Source: Schauerella fraxinea (GTDB lineage Bacteria; Pseudomonadota; Gammaproteobacteria; Burkholderiales; Burkholderiaceae_B). From it: 64,000 nt of DNA. The notes below the pieces were generated by a model. The model saw only the letters and a list, made by a program, of their open reading frames with translations, made no database searches and had not been told where the DNA came from. Below are positions 20,990 through 31,104 of this stretch, one piece after another (positions within the stretch are counted from its first letter, which is position 1; the number at the start of each line of letters is the position of its first letter). The position numbers and the translations under genes were made by a program. The DNA lies in NCBI GenBank assembly GCA_030849965.1, contig JAVDKL010000002.1:1-64000 (forward strand). Direction: 5' to 3'.

Positions 20990-21814
20990 GTGTGGAACGA
21001 CGCTCGCACCATCAACCGTATTGCCAACACGCTCGCCGTGCTGGCGGTGCTGGCCATGCTCGCCGCGGGCTTGGCCTGGGTCGCGCAGCGCCCGTATTTT
21101 TCGCTGACGGCAATCGAGCTGGAACCGGTGCCCGACAGCAGCCTGAAATACGTGTCGCCGGGCGCCGTGCGCGCCGCGATCGCGGGGCAGGTGAAGGGCA
21201 ATTTCTTCACGATCAATCTGGACGAGACGCGCGCGTTGTTCGAGTCGGTACCGTGGGTGCGGCATGCCACGGTGCGTCGCATCTGGCCGAACATCCTGCG
21301 CGTGCGCATCGAGGAACAGCAGCCGCTGGCGCTGTGGAACGAAAACGAAATGATCAATACCTGGGGCGAGTCGTTTACGGCGAACACCGGGGAGCTGGAC
21401 GACGAATCGGACTTGCCGCATTTCGCCGGGCCCGATGGCACCGAGTCGTTGGTGGTGCAGCGTTACGCCGAGCTGGCGCGCTGGTTTGCGCCGCTCGATC
21501 TGCAGGTGCGCGAGCTCGATCTGAGTGCGCGCTATGCATGGCGCGCAACGCTGAACAACGGCATGGTGCTGGACCTCGGACGCGATCCGGGCGCGGATGC
21601 GCCGGACCCGCACGGGCTGCCCGGAGCGTTGCCTTTTGGTGCGCGCATCGAACGATTCGTACAATTTTGGCCGCAAGTCACGAACAAGCTCGACGGACGG
21701 GTTGTAACGCAGGCAGACTTGCGTTATCCCAACGGATTTGCATTGACGCTTGCGCCATTGCCGCCGCCCGAACCCAAGACCAAACCCATTCATTCTCCGC
21801 AGAAGAAACGATAA
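20990..21814 (+). CDS. ftsQ: Cell division protein FtsQ
   Basis: A 274-residue bitopic protein: short cytoplasmic N-terminus, one span (about residues 12-31), then a periplasmic POTRA domain (YFSLTAIELEPVPDSSLKYV) and a beta domain (VPWVRHATVRRIWPNILRVR is the typical junction). The C-terminus is Pro/Lys-rich. Part of the FtsQLB scaffold. The GTG at 20990 is chosen because AAGGTCAGGA lies just upstream; another frame overlapping this region is a shadow. Confidence 0.93.
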   Translation: MWNDARTINRIANTLAVLAVLAMLAAGLAWVAQRPYFSLTAIELEPVPDSSLKYVSPGAVRAAIAGQVKGNFFTINLDETRALFESVPWVRHATVRRIWPNILRVRIEEQQPLALWNENEMINTWGESFTANTGELDDESDLPHFAGPDGTESLVVQRYAELARWFAPLDLQVRELDLSARYAWRATLNNGMVLDLGRDPGADAPDPHGLPGALPFGARIERFVQFWPQVTNKLDGRVVTQADLRYPNGFALTLAPLPPPEPKTKPIHSPQKKR

Positions 21815-21818
21815 CGCC

Positions 21819-23045
21819 ATGACCCGTGACATCAAAGACCTGATCGTTGCCCTGGACATCGGAACCAGCAAGGTTGTGGCCGTCGTCGCCGAAATCCTGC
21901 CGGAAGGCCGATTCGAGGTGCTCGGCCTGGGCCAGCACGAATCGCGCGGCATGCGCAAAGGCGTGGTCGTCAATATCGAGACCACGGTCAATTCCATTCA
22001 GCGCGCGCTCGAAGAAGCCGAGTTGATGGCCGATTGCAAGATTCGCGACGTGTATACCGGTATCGCCGGCAGCCACATCCGCAGCTTTAATTCCAGCGGC
22101 ATGGTGGCCGTTAAAGATAAGGAAGTGACCGCGACCGATGTGGCGCGCGTGATCGAAACCGCCAAGGCCGTCAATATCCCCACGGATCAACAAGTGCTGC
22201 ATGTGTTGACGCAAGAATTCATCGTCGACGGCCAGGAAGATATTCGCGAACCCATCGGCATGAGTGGTCTGCGTCTCGAAGTGCGCGTGCACATCGTGAC
22301 GGGTGCCGTGAGCGCTGCGCAAAACATCGTCAAGTGCGTACGCCGTTGCGGATTGGAAGTACAGGATCTGATCCTGCAGCCGTTGGCGTCGAGCCTGGCA
22401 TGCCTCACCGCTGATGAAAAAGAACTCGGCGTGGTGCTGGTCGATATCGGCGGCGGCACGACCGACGTTGCGATCTACACGGGCGGCGCCATTCGTCACA
22501 CGGCTGTGTTGCCGATCGCCGGCGATCAGATCACCAACGACATCGCCGCGATGCTGCGCACGCCCACGCCCGATGCAGAAGAAATCAAGCTGCGTCACGG
22601 CGTGGCCAAGCAAGTGCTGGCCAGCCCGGAAGATGCGGTGGATGTGCCGGGCCTGGGCGATCGCGGTCCGCGTCTGGTCAAGCGCCAGGCGTTGGGCGCG
22701 GTGATCGAGCCGCGCGTCGAAGAATTGTTTTCGCTGGTGCAGCAGGTCGTGCGCGAATCGGGCTACGAAGATCTGCTGGCGTCCGGCGTTGTGCTCACCG
22801 GCGGTACCGCGCAGATGCCCGGCATCGTCGAGCTGGCTGAAGATGTGTTTTTGAAGCCGGTCCGCGTGGCGGTGCCGGAATATGAAGGCAGTTTGTCGGA
22901 CGTGATGCGCAATCCGCGCTTCTCGACCGTGATGGGATTGTTGGCCGAAGCACGGATGCAACGTGTCCGGGGCCGCAAGGTGGCCGCGCAGACCGGTAAT
23001 TTCAAGGGTCTGTTGGCGCGCATGAAAGAGTGGTTCATGAACTGA
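21819..23045 (+). CDS. ftsA: Cell division ATPase FtsA
   Basis: A 408-residue actin-family protein that tethers FtsZ to the membrane. Phosphate loops IVALDIGTSKVVAVVAE and VVLVDIGGGTTDVAIY, the SHS2 (1C) domain between them, LTGGTAQMPGIVELAE, and a C-terminal amphipathic helix (GLLARMKEWFMN) for membrane targeting. The ATG at 21819 is five bases after the ftsQ stop. An unusual 500-base repeat-rich spacer separates it from ftsZ. Confidence 0.96.
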   Translation: MTRDIKDLIVALDIGTSKVVAVVAEILPEGRFEVLGLGQHESRGMRKGVVVNIETTVNSIQRALEEAELMADCKIRDVYTGIAGSHIRSFNSSGMVAVKDKEVTATDVARVIETAKAVNIPTDQQVLHVLTQEFIVDGQEDIREPIGMSGLRLEVRVHIVTGAVSAAQNIVKCVRRCGLEVQDLILQPLASSLACLTADEKELGVVLVDIGGGTTDVAIYTGGAIRHTAVLPIAGDQITNDIAAMLRTPTPDAEEIKLRHGVAKQVLASPEDAVDVPGLGDRGPRLVKRQALGAVIEPRVEELFSLVQQVVRESGYEDLLASGVVLTGGTAQMPGIVELAEDVFLKPVRVAVPEYEGSLSDVMRNPRFSTVMGLLAEARMQRVRGRKVAAQTGNFKGLLARMKEWFMN

Positions 23046-23543
23046 TCCCGCTCACGGCTCGGCTCGGGAGATCGGCGAGGCGGGGCGAGGCAGAGGTGGG
23101 CGCCGAGCAGGACAGGCGGGACAGGCAGGACAAGCAATACGGCAGGACAGGCGGGACAAGCAAGACGGCAGGACAGGCAGGAAAGCAGTACCGAACAAGA
23201 AGTACCGAACAAGAAGTACCGAATGAGCAGTACCGAACAAGACCTACCGAAGAAATCAGGGCAAGCAGGACAGAACACGCAGGACAAGCAGTACCGGCAG
23301 TCGCAGTAGGACGGGCAGGTCGCAGCAGATAGGCGATCGGCTGTTCGCAGCATCAGCAGTCGGCAGTGGGAAGTGGCAGGTGCAGTACCGAAAGATCGCA
23401 GTTGGGGGCGTGAGCCCCGAAGCAGGATGCAGGAGAGACGTTTCAAACCCGTTGCGGGCCATTAAGAGCCGGCATCAGCTTTGAGACGATTCCAGGGATG
23501 TGGGATTTACGAAATTTTATGAATCGGACTTGAGGGAGTCATC
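23046..23543. repeat. Repeat-rich ftsA-ftsZ spacer
   Basis: About 500 bases without a gene. From 23100 to 23180 runs a purine-rich series of GGACAGGC / GGACAAGC words, including two long related blocks near 23108 and 23143. From 23185 to 23254 are five contiguous 14-bp units close to GAAGTACCGAACAA. From 23255 to 23400 the same words (GCAGTACCG, GCAGGAC) recur irregularly. The last 120 bases are ordinary and carry the ftsZ ribosome binding site (GAGGGAG, 23532-23538). ftsZ promoters would be expected here; only a weak TTGAGA (23481) is seen. Arrays of this kind are not a usual feature of ftsA-ftsZ spacers. Confidence 0.7.
23185..23254. repeat. 14-bp tandem repeat, five units
   Basis: Units at 23185, 23199, 23213, 23227 and 23241, consensus GAAGTACCGAACAA; units one to four differ by at most three bases. 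Non-coding. Confidence 0.85.
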
Positions 23544-24734
23544 ATGATGAACTTTGAAATGTTGGACAACACAACCAAGGGCACCGTTATCAAGGTGGTC
23601 GGGGTAGGCGGCGCGGGCGGCAATGCCGTCGCGCACATGATTCGTTCGGGCGTGCAGGGCGTGGATTTCATTTGCGCCAACACCGACGCGCAAGCATTGG
23701 CGGCGACTAATGCCCCGGTGCAGATCCGTCTGGGCCGTACCGGTCTGGGCGCGGGCGCAAAGCCTGAGCAGGGTCGTGCCTCGGCTGAAACCGCGCGTGA
23801 AGAAATCCGTGCTGCGCTCAACGGTGCACACATGGTTTTCATTACGGCCGGCATGGGCGGCGGTACGGGCACGGGCGCGGGTCCGGTCGTGGCGGAAGTG
23901 GCCAAGGAATTGGGCATTCTGACCGTGGGCGTGGTGACCAAGCCCTTCACCTTCGAAGGCAACAAGCGCCTGAAGATGGCTGAAGACGGCATCGGCGAAC
24001 TCGCCAAGCACGTGCATTCGCTCATCGTCGTGCTGAACGAAAACCTGTACGACTTGATGGACGAAGACGCGACGCAAGAAGATTGCTTCCGTTCGGCCGA
24101 CGATATCCTGCACAACGCGTGCGCCGGTATCGCCGAAATCATCAATGTGGAAGGTAACGTCAACGTCGACTTCGAAGACGTCAAGACGATCATGGGTGAG
24201 CAAGGTCAAGCCATGATGGGTACGGCCAGCGCCAGCGGCGCCGATCGCGCCCGTGTGGCCGCCGAGCACGCCATTGCCTGCCCGCTGCTGGAAGGTATCG
24301 ATCTGCACGGCGCTCGCGGCGTGCTGGTCAACATCACCGCCAGCCGCTCGCTCAAGATGCGCGAAACGCGTGAAATCATGGAAACCATCCGCGGCTACGC
24401 CTCGGACGACGCCACCGTCATTTTCGGTACGGCGTACGACGAGACGATGGGCGAAAGCCTGCGCGTCACGGTGGTCGCCACGGGTCTGGGCCGCGCCGCC
24501 GCGCAACAGCAGCAACGTCCCCAACTGGTGCAAAACACCGTCGAAATGCTCCGTACCGGCACCGACGATGCACCGATGCAGATGAACAACGGCGGCAGCG
24601 ACTACCGCAATCTGGACATGCCGTCGGTGATGCGCAACCCGCGCACGCAGGCGTCGGCTCAGGTTCGCGCGCTCGAAAGCTCCGGCATGGACCACTTCGA
24701 CATTCCGGCTTTCCTGCGCAAGCAGGCGGATTGA
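23544..24734 (+). CDS. ftsZ: Cell division GTPase FtsZ
   Basis: A 396-residue tubulin homologue that forms the cytokinetic ring. Visible: VVGVGGAGGNAV (18-29), the GTP-binding tubulin signature GGGTGTG (105-111), the T7 synergy loop NVDFEDVKTIM and the conserved C-terminal peptide DHFDIPAFLRKQAD that binds FtsA and other partners. The ATG at 23544 is set by GAGGGAG five bases upstream. It is the last gene of the dcw cluster. Confidence 0.97.
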   Translation: MMNFEMLDNTTKGTVIKVVGVGGAGGNAVAHMIRSGVQGVDFICANTDAQALAATNAPVQIRLGRTGLGAGAKPEQGRASAETAREEIRAALNGAHMVFITAGMGGGTGTGAGPVVAEVAKELGILTVGVVTKPFTFEGNKRLKMAEDGIGELAKHVHSLIVVLNENLYDLMDEDATQEDCFRSADDILHNACAGIAEIINVEGNVNVDFEDVKTIMGEQGQAMMGTASASGADRARVAAEHAIACPLLEGIDLHGARGVLVNITASRSLKMRETREIMETIRGYASDDATVIFGTAYDETMGESLRVTVVATGLGRAAAQQQQRPQLVQNTVEMLRTGTDDAPMQMNNGGSDYRNLDMPSVMRNPRTQASAQVRALESSGMDHFDIPAFLRKQAD

Positions 24735-24762
24735 TCGACGCAGGACCTGCATGACACCCTCA

Positions 24763-24788
24763 CGCCCGGAGCCTTTCGGTTCCGGGCG
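24763..24788 (+). terminator. Hairpin after ftsZ, probable terminator
   Basis: An 11-bp stem with one G-T pair (24763-24773 with 24778-24788) and a TTTC loop, 28 bases after the ftsZ stop. It lacks a T tract, so termination efficiency is uncertain. Confidence 0.5.
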
Positions 24789-24849
24789 GTTGGGGCGATC
24801 GTGAGCAAGATGACATCACGGTGAAACGTTTCAATTGGTTGCGCCTCGC

Positions 24850-24878
24850 TTGGCTTGTGCAGTGCGGCGGACTACAAT
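24850..24878 (+). promoter_or_regulatory. Predicted lpxC promoter
   Basis: TTGGCT (24850-24855), a 17-bp spacer and TACAAT (24873-24878), about 73 bases before the lpxC start. It suggests lpxC is transcribed independently of the dcw cluster. Confidence 0.6.
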
Positions 24879-24951
24879 GGGCAACCAGCGATGATAAGTA
24901 CTCTCATCTGGAGAGGCCGCTTATTTATCGCGATATTGATTTACACCACAT

Positions 24952-25878
24952 ATGTTCCGTCAACGCAGCATCAAAAACCTCGTTCGAACGACCGGCGTAG
25001 GCGTCCATTCCGGACGCCGGGTAGAGCTTACCTTGCGACCGGCCGAAGCGAACACCGGCATTGTCTTTCACCGTACCGATCTTCCGGAAGTGGTGGACTT
25101 GCCCGCGCGCGCCGACGGCGTGGGCGATACGCGGTTGGCCTCGGTGCTGCAAAAGGGCGACGTTCGCGTCTCGACAGTCGAGCACGTGATGTCCGCATTG
25201 GCGGGATTGGGCATCGACAATATTCACGTCGACCTGACGGGCGAAGAAGTGCCCATCATGGACGGCAGTGCCGCCACCTTCGTTTACCTGCTGCGTTCGG
25301 CCGGCATCGTGGAACAGAATGCGCCCAAGCGCTTCATCCGCGTGACCAAGCCGATCGAGTACCGCGAAGGTGAAGGCAAGCAGGAAAAATGGGCGCGTCT
25401 CGAACCGCATGATGGGTTCTCGCTGGCGTTTTCCATCGATTTTCGTCACCCGGCCATCGACTCGACGGCCAACTTTGCCGAAGTGGATTTCGCCACGCAC
25501 TCCTATACCAAGGAGATCGCACGTGCGCGTACCTTCGGTTTCGTCAACGAAGTGGAAGCGTTGCGCTCGATGGGTCTGGCCCGCGGCGGCAGCCTCGATA
25601 ACGCCATCGTGATGGACGAATATCGGGTGCTCAACAGCGATGGCCTGCGTTACGACGACGAATTCGTCAAACACAAGATTCTGGACGCGATCGGCGATCT
25701 GTATCTGCTCGGCAAGCCGCTCGTGGCGCGCTACGTGGCCTGCAAGTCGGGTCACTATATGAACAACCAATTGGCCCGCGCCTTGTTGGCGCAGGAAGAT
25801 TCGTGGGAACTCGTGAGTTACGAGTCCGAAGCGGCCGCGCCCAAGGCGTTTCATCATGAGTGGCAATTTGCCGCTTGA
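24952..25878 (+). CDS. lpxC: UDP-3-O-acyl-N-acetylglucosamine deacetylase
   Basis: A 308-residue zinc deacetylase, committed step of lipid A synthesis. Conserved elements: [20 protein letters not shown] at the N-terminus, the zinc ligand region [35 protein letters not shown], and [14 protein letters not shown] with the catalytic C-terminal histidine in KSGHYMNN. The length is typical (about 305). It has its own promoter, and a terminator lies 80 bases after the stop. Confidence 0.96.
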   Translation: MFRQRSIKNLVRTTGVGVHSGRRVELTLRPAEANTGIVFHRTDLPEVVDLPARADGVGDTRLASVLQKGDVRVSTVEHVMSALAGLGIDNIHVDLTGEEVPIMDGSAATFVYLLRSAGIVEQNAPKRFIRVTKPIEYREGEGKQEKWARLEPHDGFSLAFSIDFRHPAIDSTANFAEVDFATHSYTKEIARARTFGFVNEVEALRSMGLARGGSLDNAIVMDEYRVLNSDGLRYDDEFVKHKILDAIGDLYLLGKPLVARYVACKSGHYMNNQLARALLAQEDSWELVSYESEAAAPKAFHHEWQFAA

Positions 25879-25956
25879 GTGTGTCGCGCGATAGTTGGGC
25901 AGCGTCCCCGCTGGCGATAGTGCGGTAGGCAATAAAAGCGATTTTGAGGTAAAAGA

Positions 25957-25993
25957 AGGACCGGTCGGCGTGGCGCCGTAGCCGGTCTTTTCA
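25957..25993. terminator. Terminator between convergent lpxC and dciA
   Basis: An interrupted stem: GACCGG (25959-25964) pairs with CCGGTC (25982-25987), with an inner CGGCG/CGCCG stem, followed by TTTTCATTTTT on the plus strand. Upstream AAAAGAA supplies a T-rich tail on the minus strand, so it may serve both genes. Confidence 0.7.
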
Positions 25994-26004
25994 TTTTTCG
26001 AGCG

Positions 26005-26496
26005 CTATTTTTCGCGGTGATGGGCCAACAGCCGGGCGATCGCATCGGCCAGCGGACCTGGGCGCACATTGGTTTGCAGGGTCTGGAACGCATCCAGCGC
26101 GGTGTTGTCCAACGGAACCGCTTCCTTGGGAGCGGGGCGCCGGTAGGCCTGCAGCAGTTGCAGGCTGGCGAGCACGCGGACTTCGACCTCGTTGACCGCC
26201 CAGCCTTTTTCGGCCAACGCGGCAGCGATGCTCGGGCCCAACTGCCGCAGTTTGGCAGCGTGTGCAGCGCTCGGCACGGCAACGGTCAACCGCTGGCTGT
26301 CGAGCTTGGATACTTTACATACGTCGGCGAGCTGCCGCGGCAACGCGGCGGCGACAGCAGTTTGAATCGCCAGATGGCGGCGTGCTGTTTCGAGCACGCC
26401 TGAGCTTTTCGTGTCATTGCCCAGCCATGCAAATGCGGTATGGTCACGCCGTTTAGGGGCGTACCGGGGGCGATTGATGAAAACGCGTTGGCTCAT
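26005..26496 (-). CDS. dciA: DciA-type protein (DUF721)
   Basis: A 163-residue cytosolic protein of the DUF721 family; members of this family (DciA) are the ancestral loaders of the replicative helicase DnaB in bacteria lacking DnaC. The DUF721 core is residues about 35-115 (VLETARRHLAIQTAVAAALP, LTVAVPSAAHAAKLRQLGPSI, VNEVEVRV), with a basic N-terminus (INRPRYAPKRRDH). The C-terminal 45 residues look disordered and Pro/Ala-rich. It starts 24 bases from the divergent M23 peptidase, so the two share a very short promoter region. Confidence 0.8.
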   Translation of the reverse strand: MSQRVFINRPRYAPKRRDHTAFAWLGNDTKSSGVLETARRHLAIQTAVAAALPRQLADVCKVSKLDSQRLTVAVPSAAHAAKLRQLGPSIAAALAEKGWAVNEVEVRVLASLQLLQAYRRPAPKEAVPLDNTALDAFQTLQTNVRPGPLADAIARLLAHHREK

Positions 26497-26520
26497 GCGT
26501 AACGATTATAGGAATGCAGT

Positions 26521-27486
26521 GTGAAACTAACAATTGCGTGGGGCCGCGACGGTAACGGTGGCCAGCGCGCCATCGGCGCCGGCGTCCTGGCAACAGTCGC
26601 GTGTGCGGTGATCGCATTGGCGGGTGTTGCGGGCGCCTGGACCCAAGACTACCTGACATCCGAGCCCCCCGCCACGATTACCGTCTCCTCGACGGATACC
26701 CCCGAGTCGGCCCGTGCGGCCGCTGCGGCTCGCCAGAGCGTGACGTTGCTGTCGGAACGCCTGGGTGCCTTGCAGGCGCGTATGACCGGTATCGAAACGC
26801 TGGGCCGCCGTGTGGCTGAAGCCGCCGGTGTGGAATACACCGACTCCGCCGTGCAAGGCGGCTTGGCGGGCGCGCCCGCCATCGTCTCTGAAGGTGCGGC
26901 GCCAGGCGAGGGCACACTATCGGCCGAAGCGCTGGGGCGCGAGCTCGACGAGATGTTGATCGGCCTGTCGGGCGAAACGGACCGCATGGCGGTGTATGAC
27001 CTGGCGCTCACGCACCGGTCGGCGGAAGTGGCGCGTTTGCCCACGACCATGCCGGTCACCGACTTCCCGTATCTCACGTCTTCCTATGGCTGGCGGCAGC
27101 ATCCGCTGACGGGCCGCTATACCGTTCATGAAGGACTGGATTTTTCTGCCCCGCCCGGCACGCCGATTCTGGCCGCGGCCGGTGGCGTGGTGGTCGAATC
27201 GTCGTTTCATCCGAGCTACGGCAATATGGTCGAAATCGACCATGGCGATGGTCTGATGACGCGTTATGCCCACGCGCAGGCGTTGCTAGTCAAACGGGGC
27301 GACCTGATCGAACGGGGCCAGCTCGTGGCGCGGGTAGGGTCGACCGGACGTTCGACCGGCCCGCATCTGCACTTCGAAGTGCGCCTGGCCGGTCAGGCTT
27401 TGGACCCCAAGCTTTTCCTCGGCGCACCGCGCAGCGCCCCGCCGCAGCTCGCTGAAGCGTCAGGCAATGCACGCTCGCCGCGCTAA
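26521..27486 (+). CDS. Membrane-anchored M23 (LytM) peptidase
   Basis: Encodes 321 residues. One N-terminal membrane span (about residues 20-40), a periplasmic helical/coiled region, then a lysostaphin-type M23 domain (about 195-305). Zinc and catalytic residues look intact: VHEGLDFSAPPGTPI (His, Asp), EIDHGDGLMTRYAHA and HLHFEV. It could be an active DD-endopeptidase on peptidoglycan, or an amidase activator. The start is a GTG without a strong Shine-Dalgarno. It lies upstream of secA by 118 bases. Confidence 0.85.
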   Translation: MKLTIAWGRDGNGGQRAIGAGVLATVACAVIALAGVAGAWTQDYLTSEPPATITVSSTDTPESARAAAAARQSVTLLSERLGALQARMTGIETLGRRVAEAAGVEYTDSAVQGGLAGAPAIVSEGAAPGEGTLSAEALGRELDEMLIGLSGETDRMAVYDLALTHRSAEVARLPTTMPVTDFPYLTSSYGWRQHPLTGRYTVHEGLDFSAPPGTPILAAAGGVVVESSFHPSYGNMVEIDHGDGLMTRYAHAQALLVKRGDLIERGQLVARVGSTGRSTGPHLHFEVRLAGQALDPKLFLGAPRSAPPQLAEASGNARSPR

Positions 27487-27604
27487 GCGGCGCGTTGCGT
27501 TAAACTGATTCGTTTCCCGGCGGGTTCGACCGCTCAACTCTTTCGCCTCAGTGTCACGCGCGACCGCTCGATAGGGCAGGTAGCGTGTGCGGCCCACAAG
27601 ACGC

Positions 27605-30349
27605 ATGGTCTCTTTTCTCAAGAAGCTTATCGGTAGCCGTAATGACCGGTTGCTGAAGCAGTATCGCAAGCAGGTCGCAAAGATCAACAGTTTTGAGCCG
27701 CAGATTTCGGCGCTCTCCGACGCCGAGCTGGCCGCAAAGACTCAAGAGTTTCGCGATCGCCACGCGCAGGGCACGTCGCTGGACGACTTGTTGCCTGAGG
27801 CGTTCGCCGTGGTCCGCGAGGGCGGCAAGCGCGTGTTCGGCATGCGGCACTTCGACTCGCAGATGTTGGGCGGTATTGCACTCCACAGCGGCAAGATTGC
27901 CGAAATGCGTACGGGCGAAGGTAAAACGCTCATGGCCACGCTGCCCGTCTACTTGAACGCGATCGCGGGCAAGGGCGTGCACGTCGTCACGGTCAACGAT
28001 TACCTGGCACGTCGCGATGCGCAGTGGATGGGCCGCTTGTACGGCTTCCTGGGCATGACGGTCGGCGTGGTCGTGCCGCAGCAGCCCAACGAAGAGAAGA
28101 TGGCGTCCTACGCGGCCGACATCACGTACGGTACGAACAACGAATTCGGTTTCGATTACCTGCGCGACAATATGGAATACCGTTTGGAAGACCGCCGTCA
28201 GCGCGGCCTCTTCTACGCCATTGTCGATGAAGTGGATTCGATCCTGATCGATGAGGCGCGTACGCCGTTGATCATTTCGGGCCAGGCCGAAGATCACACC
28301 GAACTCTACATCCGCATGAACGCCGTGCCGCCCATGCTCACGCGCATGGCGAGCGAGCCCAAGCCGCAAGAGCCCGAACCCGAAGGCGACTTCTGGGTCG
28401 ACGAGAAAAGCCAGCAGGTTTACCTGTCGGAAGCCGGTCACGAGCACGCCGAGGAAATTCTCGCGCGCCTGGAGATCCTGCCGGCCGGCGAATCGCTGTA
28501 CGAGCCGCGTCATATCGCGCTCATGCACCATCTGATGGTGGCGTTGCGCGCCAATAATCTGTTCTTCCGCGACCAGCAGTACGTCGTGCAAGACGGCGAA
28601 ATCGTCATCGTCGATGAATTCACGGGCCGCCTGATGGTGGGTCGTCGTTGGTCCGATGGGCTGCATCAAGCCGTCGAAGCCAAGGAAGGCGTACGCATCC
28701 AGAACGAGAACCAGACGCTTGCGTCGATCACGTTCCAGAACTACTTCCGCATGTACGCCAAGTTGGGCGGCATGACGGGTACGGCCGATACCGAAGCCTA
28801 CGAATTCCAGGAAATCTACAGCCTGGAAACGGTCATCATCCCGACCAATCGGCCGATGGTGCGCAAGGATCAAAACGATCAGGTCTTCAAGACCACGCCC
28901 GAAAAGTACAACGCCATTCTGCTGGACATCCGCGATTGCCATGAGCGCGGTCAACCGGTGCTCGTGGGCACCACCAGCATCGAAAACTCCGAACTGCTGG
29001 CCGGCTTGCTGAAAGAAGCCAAGCTGCCGCATGAAGTGCTCAATGCCAAGCAGCATGCACGCGAAGCCGAGATCGTGGCCGACGCGGGCAAGCCCGGTCA
29101 CATCACGATCGCCACGAACATGGCCGGTCGCGGTACCGATATCGTGCTGGGCGGCAGCGTCGAGAAGCAAGTGGATGCCATCCACGCCGACGCCGCGCTT
29201 TCCGAAGCCGAAAAAACCCAACGTATCGAAGCGATCCGCGCCGCTTGGAAGCCGGTGAATGAAGAAGTGAAGGCCGCAGGCGGGTTGCGCATCATCGGCA
29301 CCGAACGCCACGAATCGCGCCGGATCGATAACCAGCTGCGTGGCCGTGCCGGCCGCCAGGGCGATCCCGGTTCGTCGCGCTTTTATCTGTCACTCGAAGA
29401 TTCGCTGATGCGTATTTTCGCGGGCGATCGGGTGCGCGCCATCATGGAGCGTCTGAAGCTGCCCGAAGGTGAGCCGATCGAAGCGGGCGTGGTATCGCGC
29501 TCCATCGAAACGGCCCAACGCAAGGTGGAAGGCCGCAACTTCGATATCCGCAAGCAATTGCTCGAATACGACGACGTCTCCAACGATCAGCGCAAGGTGC
29601 TGTACGCGCAGCGTAACGACGTGCTCGAAGCCTCGTCGGTGGGTGAAACCATCGGCAATCTTCGCGATGCCGCCATTGCGGATCTGGTGCATGCCCATCT
29701 CCCCGCCGGTTCGGTGGAAGAGCAGTGGGACGTGGCCGGCCTGCAAACGGTGCTGGCTGCGGATTGGCAACTGGATTTGCCGCTCGTGCAGATGGTCGAG
29801 AAAGACGGCAATCTGACCGAAGAAGACGTGCTGAAGATCGTTCAGCAAGCGGCAGCCGACGTCTACAGCGCCAAGATCGCGCTGGTGGGCGAAGAGTCGT
29901 GGTCGCAGTTCGAGCGTTCGGTCATGTTGCAGTCGATCGATACGGCTTGGCGCGAGCATCTGTCGTCGCTGGATTTCCTGCGCCAGGGTATTCATCTGCG
30001 CGGTTACGCGCAAAAGAACCCCAAGCAGGAATACAAGCGCGAGGCGTTCGAATTGTTCTCGGGCATGCTCGATCGCATTCGCGACGACGTCGTCAAATTG
30101 TTGATGACGGTGCGTGTGCAATCGGCCGAGCAGGTCGAAGAAGCGACTGAAGCCGAGCAGGCTCAGAACCAACTGCAAAACGTGCAGTATCACCACTCCG
30201 ACTACGAAGAAGCGTTGGCGACTGCTGCCACGAATTCCGCGCCGGCGGACGATACCGTGCGCAATGCGTTGCCCAAAGTGGGCCGCAACGATCCCTGCCC
30301 GTGCGGCAGCGGCAAGAAGTACAAGCAGTGCCACGGTAAGTTGAGCTAA
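27605..30349 (+). CDS. secA: Preprotein translocase ATPase SecA
   Basis: The 914-residue motor of the Sec pathway at the inner membrane. The N-terminus is [15 protein letters not shown]; Walker A MRTGEGKT (101-108), [17 protein letters not shown], the preprotein cross-linking domain, [14 protein letters not shown] and the helical scaffold [21 protein letters not shown] follow. The C-terminal SecB-binding zinc motif [14 protein letters not shown] is complete. The ATG at 27605 is chosen as the family start; an upstream ATG would add six residues. Confidence 0.97.
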   Translation: MVSFLKKLIGSRNDRLLKQYRKQVAKINSFEPQISALSDAELAAKTQEFRDRHAQGTSLDDLLPEAFAVVREGGKRVFGMRHFDSQMLGGIALHSGKIAEMRTGEGKTLMATLPVYLNAIAGKGVHVVTVNDYLARRDAQWMGRLYGFLGMTVGVVVPQQPNEEKMASYAADITYGTNNEFGFDYLRDNMEYRLEDRRQRGLFYAIVDEVDSILIDEARTPLIISGQAEDHTELYIRMNAVPPMLTRMASEPKPQEPEPEGDFWVDEKSQQVYLSEAGHEHAEEILARLEILPAGESLYEPRHIALMHHLMVALRANNLFFRDQQYVVQDGEIVIVDEFTGRLMVGRRWSDGLHQAVEAKEGVRIQNENQTLASITFQNYFRMYAKLGGMTGTADTEAYEFQEIYSLETVIIPTNRPMVRKDQNDQVFKTTPEKYNAILLDIRDCHERGQPVLVGTTSIENSELLAGLLKEAKLPHEVLNAKQHAREAEIVADAGKPGHITIATNMAGRGTDIVLGGSVEKQVDAIHADAALSEAEKTQRIEAIRAAWKPVNEEVKAAGGLRIIGTERHESRRIDNQLRGRAGRQGDPGSSRFYLSLEDSLMRIFAGDRVRAIMERLKLPEGEPIEAGVVSRSIETAQRKVEGRNFDIRKQLLEYDDVSNDQRKVLYAQRNDVLEASSVGETIGNLRDAAIADLVHAHLPAGSVEEQWDVAGLQTVLAADWQLDLPLVQMVEKDGNLTEEDVLKIVQQAAADVYSAKIALVGEESWSQFERSVMLQSIDTAWREHLSSLDFLRQGIHLRGYAQKNPKQEYKREAFELFSGMLDRIRDDVVKLLMTVRVQSAEQVEEATEAEQAQNQLQNVQYHHSDYEEALATAATNSAPADDTVRNALPKVGRNDPCPCGSGKKYKQCHGKLS

Positions 30350-30362
30350 AGGAGAAATCGGT

Positions 30363-31085
30363 ATGTATCCCGTCGGACGTACCGAATTCGACCATGCCGT
30401 CATCATGGTGCGCGATCAGCTCGATACGTTGTCGCCGCACTATGAGCGGCAAGGTTTTTCACTAAGCGATGTGGCCGTGCACAACCTGGGGTCGTGCAAC
30501 CGGTTGATCGCGCTCGAAAACCTGTATATCGAACTGCTGGGCTGGCCCGCGGGCAAACCGCCGGTACGCAAGGAAATCGCCGATTCGGCGCTTGGCCTGG
30601 AAGCGCTGGTGTTTCGCACGGCCGATGCGCAAGCGACGTTCGAGCGTTTGAGTGGGTTGGGCTTCGAGGTCAACCCGGTGCAAGAGCTGTCGCGATCGCT
30701 GGTCTATCAAGGCGAAACGGTTGAGGCCAAGTTTCAGAGCGTGCGCTTTGCCAAGCAGCCCATCCCCGGATTGCGGATGTATTTCTGCCGCCATTTGACG
30801 CCCGAATACGTGTGGGTGCCTGAGTTGATGGCGCATGCCAACGGCGCGCGCACCGCCACGCGCATCGAGGTGGCAGCGCCTGACGCTGCCGCCACCGCGG
30901 CGCTGCTGGCACGTGTGGTCGATGTGCCTGCACGCCAGGCCGACGATCATTGGGAAATCGCACTAGCGAATCTGACGCTGTCGATTCGCCCCGACGCCAG
31001 TCTGGAAGAGCCCAAGCCAGCATCGATCACGATCGAGAATCGCGAAGGCATGCACTATTTGCTGGACGTCGGCACGCCCAACTGA
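30363..31085 (+). CDS. VOC-family (glyoxalase-like domain) protein
   Basis: A 240-residue cytosolic protein with the glyoxalase-like fold of Pfam Glyoxalase_3: N-terminal FDHAVIMVRDQLDTLSPHYERQGF, then LGSCNRLIALENLYIELLGW, and a second half with MYFCRHLTPEYVW and IEVAAPDAAATAALLARVV. Several His and Glu residues could bind metal. The reaction is unknown. It has a good ribosome binding site (AAAGGAGA) and lies 13 bases after secA, so it may be cotranscribed; it converges on the MFS gene with only 19 bases between stops. Confidence 0.75.
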   Translation: MYPVGRTEFDHAVIMVRDQLDTLSPHYERQGFSLSDVAVHNLGSCNRLIALENLYIELLGWPAGKPPVRKEIADSALGLEALVFRTADAQATFERLSGLGFEVNPVQELSRSLVYQGETVEAKFQSVRFAKQPIPGLRMYFCRHLTPEYVWVPELMAHANGARTATRIEVAAPDAAATAALLARVVDVPARQADDHWEIALANLTLSIRPDASLEEPKPASITIENREGMHYLLDVGTPN

Positions 31086-31104
31086 AGGGCGTTCACTGCC
31101 CGTG

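Noticed and set aside
23100-23400. CRISPR array between ftsA and ftsZ.
   Set aside because: Units are contiguous 14-bp or irregular words without unique spacers of constant length, and no cas genes are present.
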